Notes: generated by a model from the sequence alone, not told the origin. Shown: positions 32,607 to 41,932, numbered from the stretch's first letter. The stretch: 61,595 nucleotides of DNA from Streptomyces sp. L-9-10 (GCF_004151105.1 NZ_PHRF01000089.1:1-61595); one strand, 5' to 3'. Made by a program: numbers and translations.

Positions 32607-33812
32607 TTACAGCCCGACTTCCTTCATCAGCATGCCGACCTCGGTGTTGGTGAGGCGGCGCAGCCAGCCGGACTTCTGGTCACCCAGCGGGATCGGGCCG
32701 AAGGACGTCCGGACGAGCCGGTCGACCGGGAAACCCGCCTCGGCGAGCATCCGGCGCACGATGTGCTTGCGGCCCTCGTGGAGGGTGACTTCCACCAGAT
32801 AGTTCTTGCCGGTGTTCTCGACGACCCGGAAGTGGTCGGCCTTTGCGTAGCCGTCCTCCAACTGGATGCCGTCCTTCAGCCGCTTGCCCAGATCGCGCGG
32901 CAACGGGCCCTGGATCGCGGCGAGATAGATCTTCTTGACGCCGTACTTGGGGTGCGTGAGGCGGTGGGCCAGCTCACCGTGGTTGGTGAGCAGGATGATG
33001 CCCTCGGTCTCCGTGTCGAGCCGGCCGACATGGAAGAGCCGGGTCTCGCGGTTGGTGACGTAGTCGCCGAGGTTCTGCCGCCCGTCGGGGTCCCCCATCG
33101 TGGAGACGACCCCGGCCGGCTTGTTCAGCGCGAAGAAGAGATGCGACTGCGCGGCGACGGTCAGCCCGTCGACCTTGATCTCGTCGCGGTCCGGGTCCAC
33201 GCGCATGCCCTGTTCGAGGACGATCTCGCCGTTCACCTCGACCCTGGCCTGCTCGATCAGCTCCTCGCACGCGCGGCGCGAGCCCATGCCGGCGCGGGCG
33301 AGGATCTTCTGCAGCCGCTCGCCCTCCTGCTCGGCGCCCGGGTTGGTCCTGGGCGTCTTGACCGAGGGCCGGTCCGCGTACCGGTCGCGGTTGCGCTGCT
33401 CGATCTTGGCGTCCAGCTCGCGCGGACGGGACGGGGCACCGCGCCGCGGACCGCCGCGGCCACCGCTCTGCGAAGGCTTGGGGCCGCCCTTGGCACCACC
33501 GCGTGCCGCCGCGCCACGGGCACCGCCCTGACGGGAGCCCCCGCCGGAGGAGCCGCCCGCGGAACCACCGGAACCGCCGGAACCGCCGGAGCCACCGGAA
33601 CGGCGCGCGCCGGCGGGTGCCCCGGACGCGCCGGAACCACCGGTGGGGCCGGAGCGGCCGACGTCGTAACGGCGCTCCTCGGGGCGGGGTCGGGACGGCC
33701 GCTTCCGCTCGTCGTCCCGCCCGCTGCCGGCTCCCCGGTTGTCCCGGTCGCCGCCGCTCCCGCCTCCGCCGCTCCTGTTGCCGCTGCCGCTGTTCCTGCC
33801 GTTGCTTCGCAT
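32607..33812 (-). CDS. rluB: Ribosomal large-subunit pseudouridine synthase (RluB family) with long disordered N terminus
   Basis: A 401-residue pseudouridine synthase. Residues 1 to about 160 are Gly/Ser/Arg-rich and probably disordered (repeats of GGSGGSGG), giving an RNA-binding-like tail absent from the roughly 250-residue E. coli enzyme. The S4 domain follows (RLQKILARAGMGSRRACEELI), then the catalytic domain with GRLDTETEGIILLTN (catalytic Asp) and KIYLAAI, HEGRKHIVRRMLAEAG. Start ATG 33812 shares a base with the scpB stop (TGATG). It is the last gene of the parA-scpAB operon. Confidence 0.88.
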   Translation of the reverse strand: MRSNGRNSGSGNRSGGGGSGGDRDNRGAGSGRDDERKRPSRPRPEERRYDVGRSGPTGGSGASGAPAGARRSGGSGGSGGSGGSAGGSSGGGSRQGGARGAAARGGAKGGPKPSQSGGRGGPRRGAPSRPRELDAKIEQRNRDRYADRPSVKTPRTNPGAEQEGERLQKILARAGMGSRRACEELIEQARVEVNGEIVLEQGMRVDPDRDEIKVDGLTVAAQSHLFFALNKPAGVVSTMGDPDGRQNLGDYVTNRETRLFHVGRLDTETEGIILLTNHGELAHRLTHPKYGVKKIYLAAIQGPLPRDLGKRLKDGIQLEDGYAKADHFRVVENTGKNYLVEVTLHEGRKHIVRRMLAEAGFPVDRLVRTSFGPIPLGDQKSGWLRRLTNTEVGMLMKEVGL

Positions 33813-34501
33813 CAAAGTTCCGTCTTGTCGTCTGCGTGGGTATCCGGGGCGTCCGGATCGAACGACGGAACGCCTTCCTGGCTCTCGGCCTCGATCGCGT
33901 CCGCCTCGGGGAGGAAGGGCGCGAGCTCCGGGAGCTCGTCCAGGCCCCGCAGGCCCATCCGCTCCAAAAAGTAGTTCGTCGTCCTGTACAGGATCGCACC
34001 TGTTTCGGGTTCCGCGCCCGCCTCCTCCACCAGCCCGCGCTGGAGCAGGGTGCGCATGACGCCGTCACAGTTCACTCCGCGCACCGCCGAGACCCGGGAA
34101 CGGCTCACGGGCTGGCGGTACGCGACGACCGCCAGCGTCTCCAGCGCGGCCTGGGTGAGCCGGGCCTGCTGGCCGTCGAGGACGAACGCCTCCACGGCGT
34201 CGGCGTACTCGGGCCGGGTGTAGAAGCGCCAGCCGCCGGCGATCAGCCGCAGCTCGAAGCCCCGCCGCTGCACGGTGTACTCGTCGGCCAGCTCGCGCAG
34301 CGCGTCGGCGACGGCCCGCCGGGGACGGTCGAGGACCTTGGCGAGATGCTCCTCGGTGGCGGGCTCGTCGACGACCATGAGGACCGCCTCCAGCGCGGGC
34401 TTGAGGTCCAGGTCCGCGACCGCGCCCGACGACGAGCGCTCCGCCGCCCGCGCCCTCGCCTGTTCCCGCTCCCGTTCCCGTTCCCGCACCCTCTCGCTCA
34501 C
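33812..34501 (-). CDS. scpB: Segregation and condensation protein B
   Basis: A 229-residue winged-helix kleisin partner of the SMC complex. Typical blocks are LKPALEAVLMVVDEPATEEHLAKVL, RPEYADAVEAFV, LTQAALETLAVVAYRQPVSRSRV and TTNYFLERMGLRGLDELPEL. The N terminus has an Arg/Glu repeat (REREREREQ) and the C terminus is acidic. GTG 34501 overlaps the scpA stop (GTGA), coupling the two subunits. Confidence 0.92.
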   Translation of the reverse strand: MSERVREREREREQARARAAERSSSGAVADLDLKPALEAVLMVVDEPATEEHLAKVLDRPRRAVADALRELADEYTVQRRGFELRLIAGGWRFYTRPEYADAVEAFVLDGQQARLTQAALETLAVVAYRQPVSRSRVSAVRGVNCDGVMRTLLQRGLVEEAGAEPETGAILYRTTNYFLERMGLRGLDELPELAPFLPEADAIEAESQEGVPSFDPDAPDTHADDKTEL

Positions 34502-35616
34502 ACCGTCACCTTCTTCTTCTCGTCCGTTCCCTCGCCCGCCCCGTCGGCCGGCCCGGACTCACGGTCGAACTCGTCCGTGACGGCGGCCTCCACGTCACCG
34601 TCCCCGCCCGTCCAGCGGACCATGAGCGAGCCGAGCGCCTCCTCCTGGTCCAGGGCGACGGCCCGCTCCCGGTAGAGCTCCAGCAGCGCCAGGAAGCGCG
34701 CCACGACGGTGAGGGTGTCCGCGGCGTCCTCGGTGAGCGCCTGGAAACTGATCTCGCCGCGCTCCCGCAGCCGCGCGACGACGATCCCCGCCTGTTCCCG
34801 CACCGACACCAGGGGCGCGTGGATGTGCTCCACGTATACCTGCGGTCTGGGCTTGGGCTGCATCGCCTTCACGGCGAGCCGGGCGAAGCCCTCGGGCCCG
34901 ATGCTGATGATGACCTCGGGGAGCAGCGCGGCGTGGTGCGGCTCCAGCCCGACGGTACGGGGGTAGCGCCGTGCCTCGGCGTCCAGGCGCTCGCTGAAGA
35001 TCTCCGCGACCTGTTTGTACGCGCGGTACTGGAGGAGCCGGGCGAAGAGCAGGTCCCGCGCTTCGAGCAGCGCGAGATCGGCCTCGTCCTCGACCTCGGC
35101 GGCGGGCAGCAGCCGGGCGGCCTTCAGATCCAGCAGGGTCGCCGCGACGACCAGGAACTCGGTGGTCTGGTCGAGGTCCCAGTCCGGGCCCATGGCGCGG
35201 ATGTGCGCCATGAACTCGTCGGTGACCTTCGACAGCGCGACCTCGGTCACATCCAGCTTGTGCTTGGAGATGAGCTGGAGCAGCAGGTCGAAGGGGCCCT
35301 CGAAGTTCACCAGCCGTACGGTGAACCGCCCGTCACCGGGCGCGGACTCGGACGCGGACTCCGACGAAGGCTCGGGCGAAGGCACCGGTACCGGCTCCGG
35401 CGCGGGCGAAGGGTCCGGCTCCGGGTCCGGCACGGAGGCAGGCTCGGGCACCGGCGGCGGTTCCGGTCCGGCAGCTGGCTCCACCACGGGCTCCGGTACC
35501 GGCACAGGCACGGATACGGGAGCGGGCCCGGAAACCGGCTCGGGCGCCGACGCCCCTGGCCCGCGGCCCAGAGTGCGGCGGGACGGGCGGTGGAGACCGG
35601 GGGGCGGGGGCGGCAT
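34498..35616 (-). CDS. scpA: Segregation and condensation protein A (kleisin) with Pro/Glu/Val-rich extension
   Basis: A 372-residue kleisin linking SMC heads. Residues 1-95 are a low-complexity Pro-Val-Glu-Ser extension (VPVPVPEPVVEP, PEPVPVPSPEP) not found in most ScpA. The kleisin fold starts with FTVRLVNFEGPFDLLLQLISKHKLD, continues with FLVVAATLLDLKAARLLP, and ends with the C-terminal winged helix (RFLALLELYRERAVALDQEEALG). ATG 35616 has AGGA seven bases upstream. It is followed by scpB with a four-base overlap. Confidence 0.9.
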   Translation of the reverse strand: MPPPPPGLHRPSRRTLGRGPGASAPEPVSGPAPVSVPVPVPEPVVEPAAGPEPPPVPEPASVPDPEPDPSPAPEPVPVPSPEPSSESASESAPGDGRFTVRLVNFEGPFDLLLQLISKHKLDVTEVALSKVTDEFMAHIRAMGPDWDLDQTTEFLVVAATLLDLKAARLLPAAEVEDEADLALLEARDLLFARLLQYRAYKQVAEIFSERLDAEARRYPRTVGLEPHHAALLPEVIISIGPEGFARLAVKAMQPKPRPQVYVEHIHAPLVSVREQAGIVVARLRERGEISFQALTEDAADTLTVVARFLALLELYRERAVALDQEEALGSLMVRWTGGDGDVEAAVTDEFDRESGPADGAGEGTDEKKKVTV

Positions 35617-35663
35617 CGGGGTCCTGAGGGCGGGAGCGGAGGGACGGCCCGCGCAGGCTATCC

Positions 35664-36278
35664 TCAGCGCCCGCGCAGGCGCCGTACGAGGATGCTCGCG
35701 TCGCCGCGCGATTCGAGGTCGGCGAGGACCACGGCGACGGCCTCGCGGACGATCCGGCCACGGTCCACGGCGAGTCCGTGCTCACCGCGCAGCACGAGCC
35801 GCGCGTGTTCGAGGTCCATCAGTTCCTCGGCCGAGACATAGACCGTGATCTTCTCGTCGTGCCGTTCGCGTCCGCTGGGGCGGCGGTTGGCGCCACGTCC
35901 CCGGCGGCGCTGCTGCCCGCCCTGCGGCCCCGCGGCCTGCGTCTGGCCCTGTGCCTGCCCCTGGCCCGCGGAGGCCGCGGAAGCGGCCTCCTGCGGCCGT
36001 CGCCCCTTCACGGAGGAGGCCGCCTGCTCGGCGTCGGCGGTCCTGCTCCGGGACGGCTCCTGGGCGTCCGTACCGGCGGCGGAGTGCTCCTCCACCGCGG
36101 TGGAGGAGGAGGCGCCCGCCGCTTCGCCGGACGGATCGCTCTCCCCCGCCGGAGCGGGCACCCGGGGCTCGCCGTTGGCGTTCCTGCGCCGGTCCGCCGG
36201 CGGGGAGGACTGGAGCGCCATGCCGCCGGTGGTACGGAACAGTTCGTCGGCCCCGGGCAGACTCACTCGGCGTGACAC
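35664..36278 (-). CDS. Conserved hypothetical between parA and scpA, possible ribbon-helix-helix protein
   Basis: A 204-residue protein. The first 130 residues are disordered (Ser, Ala, Gln, Gly; GQGQAQGQTQ) and end in a basic patch, QRRRGRGANRRPSGRER. The last 65 residues are compact: KITVYVSAEELMDLEHARLVL, GLAVDRGRIVREAVAVVLADLE, SILVRRL, a strand-helix-helix pattern reminiscent of ribbon-helix-helix or ParB-like partners. The ParA stop lies inside its 5' end. GTG 36278 is preferred because GGGAGG is 8-9 bases upstream; GTG 36266 would give a GTGA overlap. Its position suggests it partners the ParA-like ATPase. Confidence 0.7.
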   Translation of the reverse strand: MSRRVSLPGADELFRTTGGMALQSSPPADRRRNANGEPRVPAPAGESDPSGEAAGASSSTAVEEHSAAGTDAQEPSRSRTADAEQAASSVKGRRPQEAASAASAGQGQAQGQTQAAGPQGGQQRRRGRGANRRPSGRERHDEKITVYVSAEELMDLEHARLVLRGEHGLAVDRGRIVREAVAVVLADLESRGDASILVRRLRGR

Positions 36279-37426
36279 CGGGCGAGCACCTCCCTGGCGA
36301 GCTGGCGATACGCGGCGGCGCCGACGGAGTTCGAGGCGTACGTGGTGATCGGCTCACCGGCGACCGTGGTCTCCGGGAAGCGAACGGTCCGTCCGATCAC
36401 CGTGTGGTAGACGTGATCGTCGAAGGCCTCGACCACGCGCGCGAGGACCTCACGGCTGTGCACCGTACGGGAGTCGTACATGGTGGCGAGGATGCCGTCG
36501 AGCTCCAGCTCGGGGTTGAGCCGCTCCTGGACCTTCTCGATGGTCTCCGTCAGCAGCGCCACCCCGCGCAGCGCGAAGAACTCGCACTCCAGCGGCACGA
36601 TCACCTTGTGCGCGGCGGTCAGCGCGTTCACGGTCAGCAGACCGAGCGAGGGCTGACAGTCGATCACGATGTAGTCGTAGTCCTGCATCAGGGGCTTCAG
36701 CGCCCGCTGGAGCGTGGACTCGCGCGCCACCTCGCTCACCAACTGCACTTCCGCGGCCGAGAGGTCGATGTTGCTCGGCAGCAGGTCCATGTTGGGCACG
36801 GCGGTCTTCAGCAGCACCTCGTCGGCCGCCATGCCCCGCTCCATGAGCAGGTTGTAGACGGTGAGGTCCAGCTCCATCGGGTTCACGCCGAGACCGACCG
36901 ACAGGGCTCCCTGCGGGTCGAAGTCGACGAGCAGCACACGCCGGCCGTACTCCGCGAGCGCGGCACCCAGGTTGATGGTCGACGTCGTCTTGCCGACGCC
37001 GCCCTTCTGGTTGCACATCGCGATGATCTTCGCGGGGCCGTGGTCGGTGAGCGGGCCCGGGATCGGGAAGTACGGCAGGGGACGCCCGGTCGGGCCGATC
37101 CGCTCGCGACGCTGGCGGGCCGCGTCGGGGGCGAGGGTGGCCGCGTACTCGGGGTCGGGCTCGTACTCGGCGTCGGGGTCGTAGAAGTGCCCCTCGGGCA
37201 CTTCGTCGTAGTCGGCGAATGGAGTGGACTCTCGGCCACCCTCGTTGCCGGCCATGGCGTTCACGTGTTGGCCGTCCATCATCTGGTGGGCTGTCGTCAT
37301 GTGCTGGTGGGTGGCGAAGGTGCGGACCGCTACGGAGCCGACAGCCTTGAGCCCGGACGACGGGCTCTGGCTCCTCACAGGCATTCCTGGTTGACCACCC
37401 CCGGGAGTAAATGTCGACTCATTCAC
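36263..37426 (-). CDS. ParA-family ATPase (orphan paralogue in the scpAB operon)
   Basis: A 387-residue Walker-type ATPase. After a 130-residue unstructured N terminus come the deviant Walker A (MCNQKGGVGKTT), the A' motif (LLVDFDPQGALSVGLG), the Walker B region (YDYIVIDCQPSLGLLTVNAL) and typical ParA blocks (VIVPLECEFFALRGVALL). It is not the origin-proximal parA (no parB, no parS next to it) and heads the scpAB-rluB operon, so a role in nucleoid organisation or sporulation segregation is likely. GTG 37426 lies 11 bases after AAGGAGG. Confidence 0.85.
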   Translation of the reverse strand: MNESTFTPGGGQPGMPVRSQSPSSGLKAVGSVAVRTFATHQHMTTAHQMMDGQHVNAMAGNEGGRESTPFADYDEVPEGHFYDPDAEYEPDPEYAATLAPDAARQRRERIGPTGRPLPYFPIPGPLTDHGPAKIIAMCNQKGGVGKTTSTINLGAALAEYGRRVLLVDFDPQGALSVGLGVNPMELDLTVYNLLMERGMAADEVLLKTAVPNMDLLPSNIDLSAAEVQLVSEVARESTLQRALKPLMQDYDYIVIDCQPSLGLLTVNALTAAHKVIVPLECEFFALRGVALLTETIEKVQERLNPELELDGILATMYDSRTVHSREVLARVVEAFDDHVYHTVIGRTVRFPETTVAGEPITTYASNSVGAAAYRQLAREVLARCHAE

Positions 37427-37766
37427 AAGTCGTCTTACCTCCTTGGACGGGACCAGGAAACTTATCGATAGGTCAGCGTGGCACCATGCCGACGGTTGGC
37501 GACTCTATGGCGTGTCACCGCTTCGCAGCAACACAATCCGCCGGACCCGGCCCGATGTGTCGGCAACGGAACACCTCTCTGTCAAGGGCGCACAAGCCTC
37601 TCACCAAGGCATGCCCGGCCTGTTCCGCCGACGCGCGAAACGGTTGAAAGCGTTATGTTCGAGGCGCGTTGACCCGCCGTTCGGCAGCCACCGGACACGC
37701 GTACGGCCGGACCTCGCTCCGCAAGATCCGGCCGCTGGCGCGATGTTGACGAGACGAGTTGACACA
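37427..37766. other. Intergenic region upstream of the parA-like operon
   Basis: 340 bp without a convincing gene; AT-richer around 37450-37545. It must contain the operon promoter (next entry). Confidence 0.4.
37502..37531 (-). promoter_or_regulatory. Candidate promoter of the parA-scpAB operon
   Basis: Minus-strand hexamers TTGCTG (37526-37531) and TAGAGT (37502-37507) spaced 18 bp, resembling Streptomyces vegetative promoters, 76 bp before the parA-like GTG. Weak evidence. Confidence 0.3.
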
Positions 37767-38882
37767 TCAGCCCAGAAGCGCGGCCAATTCGGCGTGATCC
37801 AGCCCATGGGCCTCGGCGACCTCGCGGTAAATGACCTGGCCCTCATGGGTGTTGAGCCCCTTGGCGAGGGCCGGGTCCCGGCGCAGCGCGTCGAGCCAGC
37901 CGCGGTTCGCCAGCTCCACGATGTACGGCAGCGTGGCGTTGGTCAGCGCGTACGTGGAGGTGTGCGGTACGGCGCCCGGCATGTTGGCCACGCAGTAGAA
38001 GACCGAGTCATGGACCCGGAACGTCGGCTCGGCGTGTGTCGTCGGCCGCGAATCCTCGAAGCAGCCACCCTGATCAATCGCAATGTCGACAAGTACACTT
38101 CCGGGCTTCATCTTGGCGACGAGCTCGTTGGTGACCAGCTTCGGCGCCTTCGCGCCGGGGATGAGAACGGCCCCGACGACGAGGTCCGCCTCGACGACCG
38201 CCTTCTCCAGTTCGAAGGCGTTGGACACGATGGTCTGGACCTTCGTGCCGAAGATCCGGTCGGCCTCGCGCAGCTTGTTGATGTCCCGGTCGAGCAGCGT
38301 CACGTGGAAGCCCATGCCGACGGCGATCTGCGTGGCGTTCCATCCCGAGACACCGCCGCCGATGACGACGGCCCGGCCGGCCGCCGTACCGGGCACGCCG
38401 CCCGGCAGCACACCCCGGCCGCCGGCCGAGCGCATCAGGTGGTACGCGCCGACCTGCGGCGCCAGCCGGCCCGCGACCTCGGACATCGGGGCGAGCAGCG
38501 GCAGCGCGCGGTTCGCGGTCTCGACGGTCTCGTAGGCGATGGCGGTGGTGCCGGAGTCCAGCAGGGCGTCCGTGCACGCGCGGGAGGCGGCGAGATGCAG
38601 ATACGTGAAGAGCGTCTGGCCCTTGCGCAGCCGGTGGTACTCCTCGGCGATCGGCTCCTTGACCTTCAGCAGCAGATCGGCGGCGGCCCAGACCTCGTCG
38701 GCGGTGGCCAGTATCCGGGCGCCGGCCGCGGCGAACTCCTCGTCCGTGATCGAGGAGCCCGCTCCCGCGTTCCGCTCGATGACGACCTGATGCCCCTGGC
38801 GTACCAGCTCATGGACGCCGGCCGGGGTGATGGCCACCCGGAACTCGTTGTTCTTGACCTCACGGGGGATACCGACCAACAC
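37767..38882 (-). CDS. ald: Alanine dehydrogenase
   Basis: A 371-residue NAD-dependent enzyme interconverting alanine with pyruvate and ammonia. It is full-length with MLVGIPREVKNNEFRVAITPAG, the active-site LLKVKEP (Lys) and FTYLHLA (His), the NAD-binding VVIGGGVSGWNATQIAVGMG and the block DIAIDQGGCFEDSRPTTH. Start GTG 38882. The gene stands alone between the parA-like operon and the STAND ATPase gene. Confidence 0.95.
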   Translation of the reverse strand: MLVGIPREVKNNEFRVAITPAGVHELVRQGHQVVIERNAGAGSSITDEEFAAAGARILATADEVWAAADLLLKVKEPIAEEYHRLRKGQTLFTYLHLAASRACTDALLDSGTTAIAYETVETANRALPLLAPMSEVAGRLAPQVGAYHLMRSAGGRGVLPGGVPGTAAGRAVVIGGGVSGWNATQIAVGMGFHVTLLDRDINKLREADRIFGTKVQTIVSNAFELEKAVVEADLVVGAVLIPGAKAPKLVTNELVAKMKPGSVLVDIAIDQGGCFEDSRPTTHAEPTFRVHDSVFYCVANMPGAVPHTSTYALTNATLPYIVELANRGWLDALRRDPALAKGLNTHEGQVIYREVAEAHGLDHAELAALLG

Positions 38883-39056
38883 GGCAGATCACGGTCCTTG
38901 GCTCAGGGGATGTCCGGGGATGTCCAGGGGCGATCCCATACATACCCGGGCGCACACGGCGCACGGGAAGACGCCGCGGTGGGGTGCGGCGTAGCCAGTC
39001 TAATGAAGGATTTCTCGGTGTCTAGCCTTGCAAAGCATCAATCACCAGTGGAAGCA

Positions 39057-41753
39057 CTACGGATTTCGTAGGTGTTTTCCCTCCGTTTCCAGCAGACGAT
39101 CGGCCGTGGCCCGGTGCAGCCTCGCCGCGGTCGGGTCGCCGAGCCGGTCCAGGGTGTCGGCCAGCCTCAGCTGGAGCGCGGCCTGGAGCCGTTCGTCCCC
39201 GGCCAGCCGCGCCCACTCGACCGCCTCCTGGCAGGTGCGCAGCGACTCCTGCGGCCGGCCCGCGTACTCCTGGACCCGGGCCGCCTCGCTCAACGCCCTT
39301 GCCTGGCCCGGGAGATCGCGCAGCCTGCGGTAGCCCGCGACGGCGGCCCGCCAGTTGCGCAGCGCCTCGCCGTACAGCCCCGCGTACGTGAAGACGGTGC
39401 CGAGGCGGCCGTACAGCCGGGCCTCGTCGGCCCGCTCGCCCCGGCTCAGCCGCTGGGCGAGCGCCCTGCCGTACCAGTCGGCGGCCCGCTGCCAGTCGCG
39501 CAGATCCTGGTAGGCGCCGCCTACGGATTCCATCGCGCGGCCGGTCGCGTAGAGATCGTTCGCGGCCCTTCCGGCGTCCAGCGCCGCGCGGTAGCGGGCG
39601 AGGGCGTCCTGCGTGCGGCCGGTCCGGGCGTCCAGATCGCCGATGTTCAGCAGCGCGGCGGCCTGCTCGCGGTGCAGCTCGCGCCGCTCGGCGATATCCA
39701 GCACCAGCTGATGGAGCCCGTACAGCTCGGGCGCCGCGGCCTCGGTGCCCCGGTGCGCGGCCAGCGCCCTGACCAGCGCGGCCACCAGCCGCCTTGCCAG
39801 CGTGTCCAGCTCGCCGTCGGCGACCGCGAGCCGCGCGGAGGCGAGCAGCGCGGTCTGTCGCGCGCCCAGCCATCCGGCCGCCGCCGCGGCGTTCGGGAAG
39901 CGCAGCGCGCGGGGCAGCGCGGCCAGCTTCTTGCGGGCCGGGGAGCCGTCGGGTTCGGTGACGGCGCGGCAGGAGGAGAGCAGCCGTACGCTCCGCTCCA
40001 GCATCCGCGCGCGGGCCAGCTGCACCTCGGCGGGCCGGTCGTGCTCCTCCATGACGCGCCGCAGCAGCGGAACCAGGCAGCCGGGCACCTGGTACTGCTC
40101 GGCGTCGACCGCCCGGAGCAGTCCCCGTACGGCGAAGTCGTCCAGTGTGGTCCTGGCGGCCGAGACCGAGCAGCCGGCCAGCGCGGACGCGGTGTGCGCG
40201 TCGGCGAGCCCCGCGGGCGCGAGCGCGAGCAGTCGCAGTATCCGGGCGGCGGGCGACGGCAGCGTCTCGTAGACGAGATGGAAGGCGCGCGCGAGCGGCC
40301 GGTCGCCGACGGGCCGGTCCCAGTCGTGCGGCAGCGCCCGCAGCTGTTTGGTCACATCGGCGACGGACGCGGTGGGCCGGGCGGCGAGCCAGCCGCCGGC
40401 CAGCACGAGCGCGGCGGGCTGGCCGCCGCACTCCTCGGCTAGCGACTCCGCGGCCTGCGGATCGACGGTGATCCGGACGGCGCCGGTGAACGTGCCGAGA
40501 AGCTCGATGGCGGACTTGGCGTCCATCCCGCCGAGCGTGCACGGACGGACGTCGGGGATCCCGGTCAGCGGGCCCTGCGCCACCGCGACCACCAGACAGC
40601 CGGGGTTGTCGGGCACCAGCGGATCGACCTGCTCGGCGTCGACGGCGTCGTCGAGGAGCAGCAGCACCCGCCGTGCGGAGAGCGCCTCGCGCACCATCTC
40701 GGACAGCTCGTCCTCGCCCGCGCCCGGCGGGGTGGCGAGGCCGAACGCGTCGAGGATCTCGCGCGCGGTCCGCTCGGTGGGCACCGGCTCGCCGCCGGGC
40801 TCGGTGAGCCGGGTCCGTACGACACCGTCCGGATAGCCGTCGCGCAGCTGCCGGGTCAGCTCCTCGGCCAGCGCGGTACGCCCCGAGCCGGGCCGGCCCG
40901 CGATCAGCAGCACCCGGGCGCGCGGCTCCTTGCGGCCGGAGAGCGTGTTGAGCCCGGCCCGCTCGATGTCTCCGCGCAGCGCCTTGATCTCCCGCTGCCT
41001 GCCGAAGAACTCCCCGTCGTGCGCGGGCCGCCCCGGGTGCGGGGCGCGTGCGTCGGACAGCGGTCCGGCGGAACCCGTCCGGGCGGAGGGAGGCGGCGAC
41101 TGGACGGGCCGCGCGAGATCCGGAGGGGATACGGCCGGCTCGGCGGGAACGACCGGGGCGAGGCAGCCGGCTCCGGGCCCTGACGGCAGCCCACCCGCCC
41201 CGGACGCCAGGTCCTTCGGCCCGGACGAATCGGACCCGGCGGACGGATCGCCCGCCCGGGACACCGGGTCCTTCGCCCCGGACGTCGGATCGTCGGCCCC
41301 GGATGCCAGGCCGCCCGGCCGGGACCGTGGAGTGCCGCCGCCGGGGCCGGCCTCCGCCGGAGCCGGATCGGCGGGTCCGACGGGCCCGGCGGGTCCGGCT
41401 GATCCGTCCGCCGGGTCCGATTCGTCCGCGCCTGTGCCCTCGCGCGCCGCCTGCCGCGTGTCACCACGCTCCGTCACGCCGTCCGGCGCCGGCCTCTCCG
41501 TGCCACTCTCGCTCACGGCGTCGGTCGCGTCTTCGGGACCCTCCGGGATACTCACCCGGGCCGTACCTTTCGTCTCGGAACCCGCTGTCGACGGCTTCTT
41601 GGCGGCCGACGTGGAACGACTCCGCCGTTTGCCCGACGGCCCGTCAGTTTCGTTCGTTTCCGCGGCGGTTGGCTTCCCGGTCCGGGTGCTGCCGCGCTTT
41701 CCCCCGGCGCCCGGACGGCCGGGGCCACTCACATCCACCGCCTGATCCGTCAC
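39057..41753 (-). CDS. STAND-type ATPase with TPR domain and long disordered N terminus
   Basis: An 898-residue protein. Residues 1-245 are low complexity (Pro, Ala, Gly, Asp; basic patch KRRSRSTSAAKK). The NTPase domain begins with FFGRQREIKALR; its Walker A is GRPGSGRT (286-293), with Arg292 where Lys is expected, and its Walker B is VLLLLDD (363-369). A winged-helix-like region and C-terminal tetratricopeptide repeats follow (RTQDALARYRAALDAG, WQRAADWYGRALAQRL, YGEALRNWRAAVAGYR). It resembles the NB-ARC/TPR half of AfsR-type regulators without their SARP domain, so it is probably a signalling or scaffold ATPase. GTG 41753 with GGAG 8 bases upstream. Confidence 0.78.
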   Translation of the reverse strand: MTDQAVDVSGPGRPGAGGKRGSTRTGKPTAAETNETDGPSGKRRSRSTSAAKKPSTAGSETKGTARVSIPEGPEDATDAVSESGTERPAPDGVTERGDTRQAAREGTGADESDPADGSAGPAGPVGPADPAPAEAGPGGGTPRSRPGGLASGADDPTSGAKDPVSRAGDPSAGSDSSGPKDLASGAGGLPSGPGAGCLAPVVPAEPAVSPPDLARPVQSPPPSARTGSAGPLSDARAPHPGRPAHDGEFFGRQREIKALRGDIERAGLNTLSGRKEPRARVLLIAGRPGSGRTALAEELTRQLRDGYPDGVVRTRLTEPGGEPVPTERTAREILDAFGLATPPGAGEDELSEMVREALSARRVLLLLDDAVDAEQVDPLVPDNPGCLVVAVAQGPLTGIPDVRPCTLGGMDAKSAIELLGTFTGAVRITVDPQAAESLAEECGGQPAALVLAGGWLAARPTASVADVTKQLRALPHDWDRPVGDRPLARAFHLVYETLPSPAARILRLLALAPAGLADAHTASALAGCSVSAARTTLDDFAVRGLLRAVDAEQYQVPGCLVPLLRRVMEEHDRPAEVQLARARMLERSVRLLSSCRAVTEPDGSPARKKLAALPRALRFPNAAAAAGWLGARQTALLASARLAVADGELDTLARRLVAALVRALAAHRGTEAAAPELYGLHQLVLDIAERRELHREQAAALLNIGDLDARTGRTQDALARYRAALDAGRAANDLYATGRAMESVGGAYQDLRDWQRAADWYGRALAQRLSRGERADEARLYGRLGTVFTYAGLYGEALRNWRAAVAGYRRLRDLPGQARALSEAARVQEYAGRPQESLRTCQEAVEWARLAGDERLQAALQLRLADTLDRLGDPTAARLHRATADRLLETEGKHLRNP

Positions 41754-41932
41754 GGGCCACGCTCCGTCCGCCTGCGCACGAGCCGAGCCCGGCGGGTCTC
41801 CGCACGGGCGGTCCGAGCGTAGTTCACTCTCAGCGACGAGACCGAGGGAACGTGGCCGATATGTCCCCCAATCGGATCAGCATTTTTTCAGACTGGAGAA
41901 TGATCGAACACCCGAAACGCAAGGATCCCTGT

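Noticed and set aside
37427..37766. Search for a parS site or parB partner near the ParA-like gene
   Set aside because: No GTTTCACGTGAAAC-like sequence and no ParB domain in the neighbourhood.
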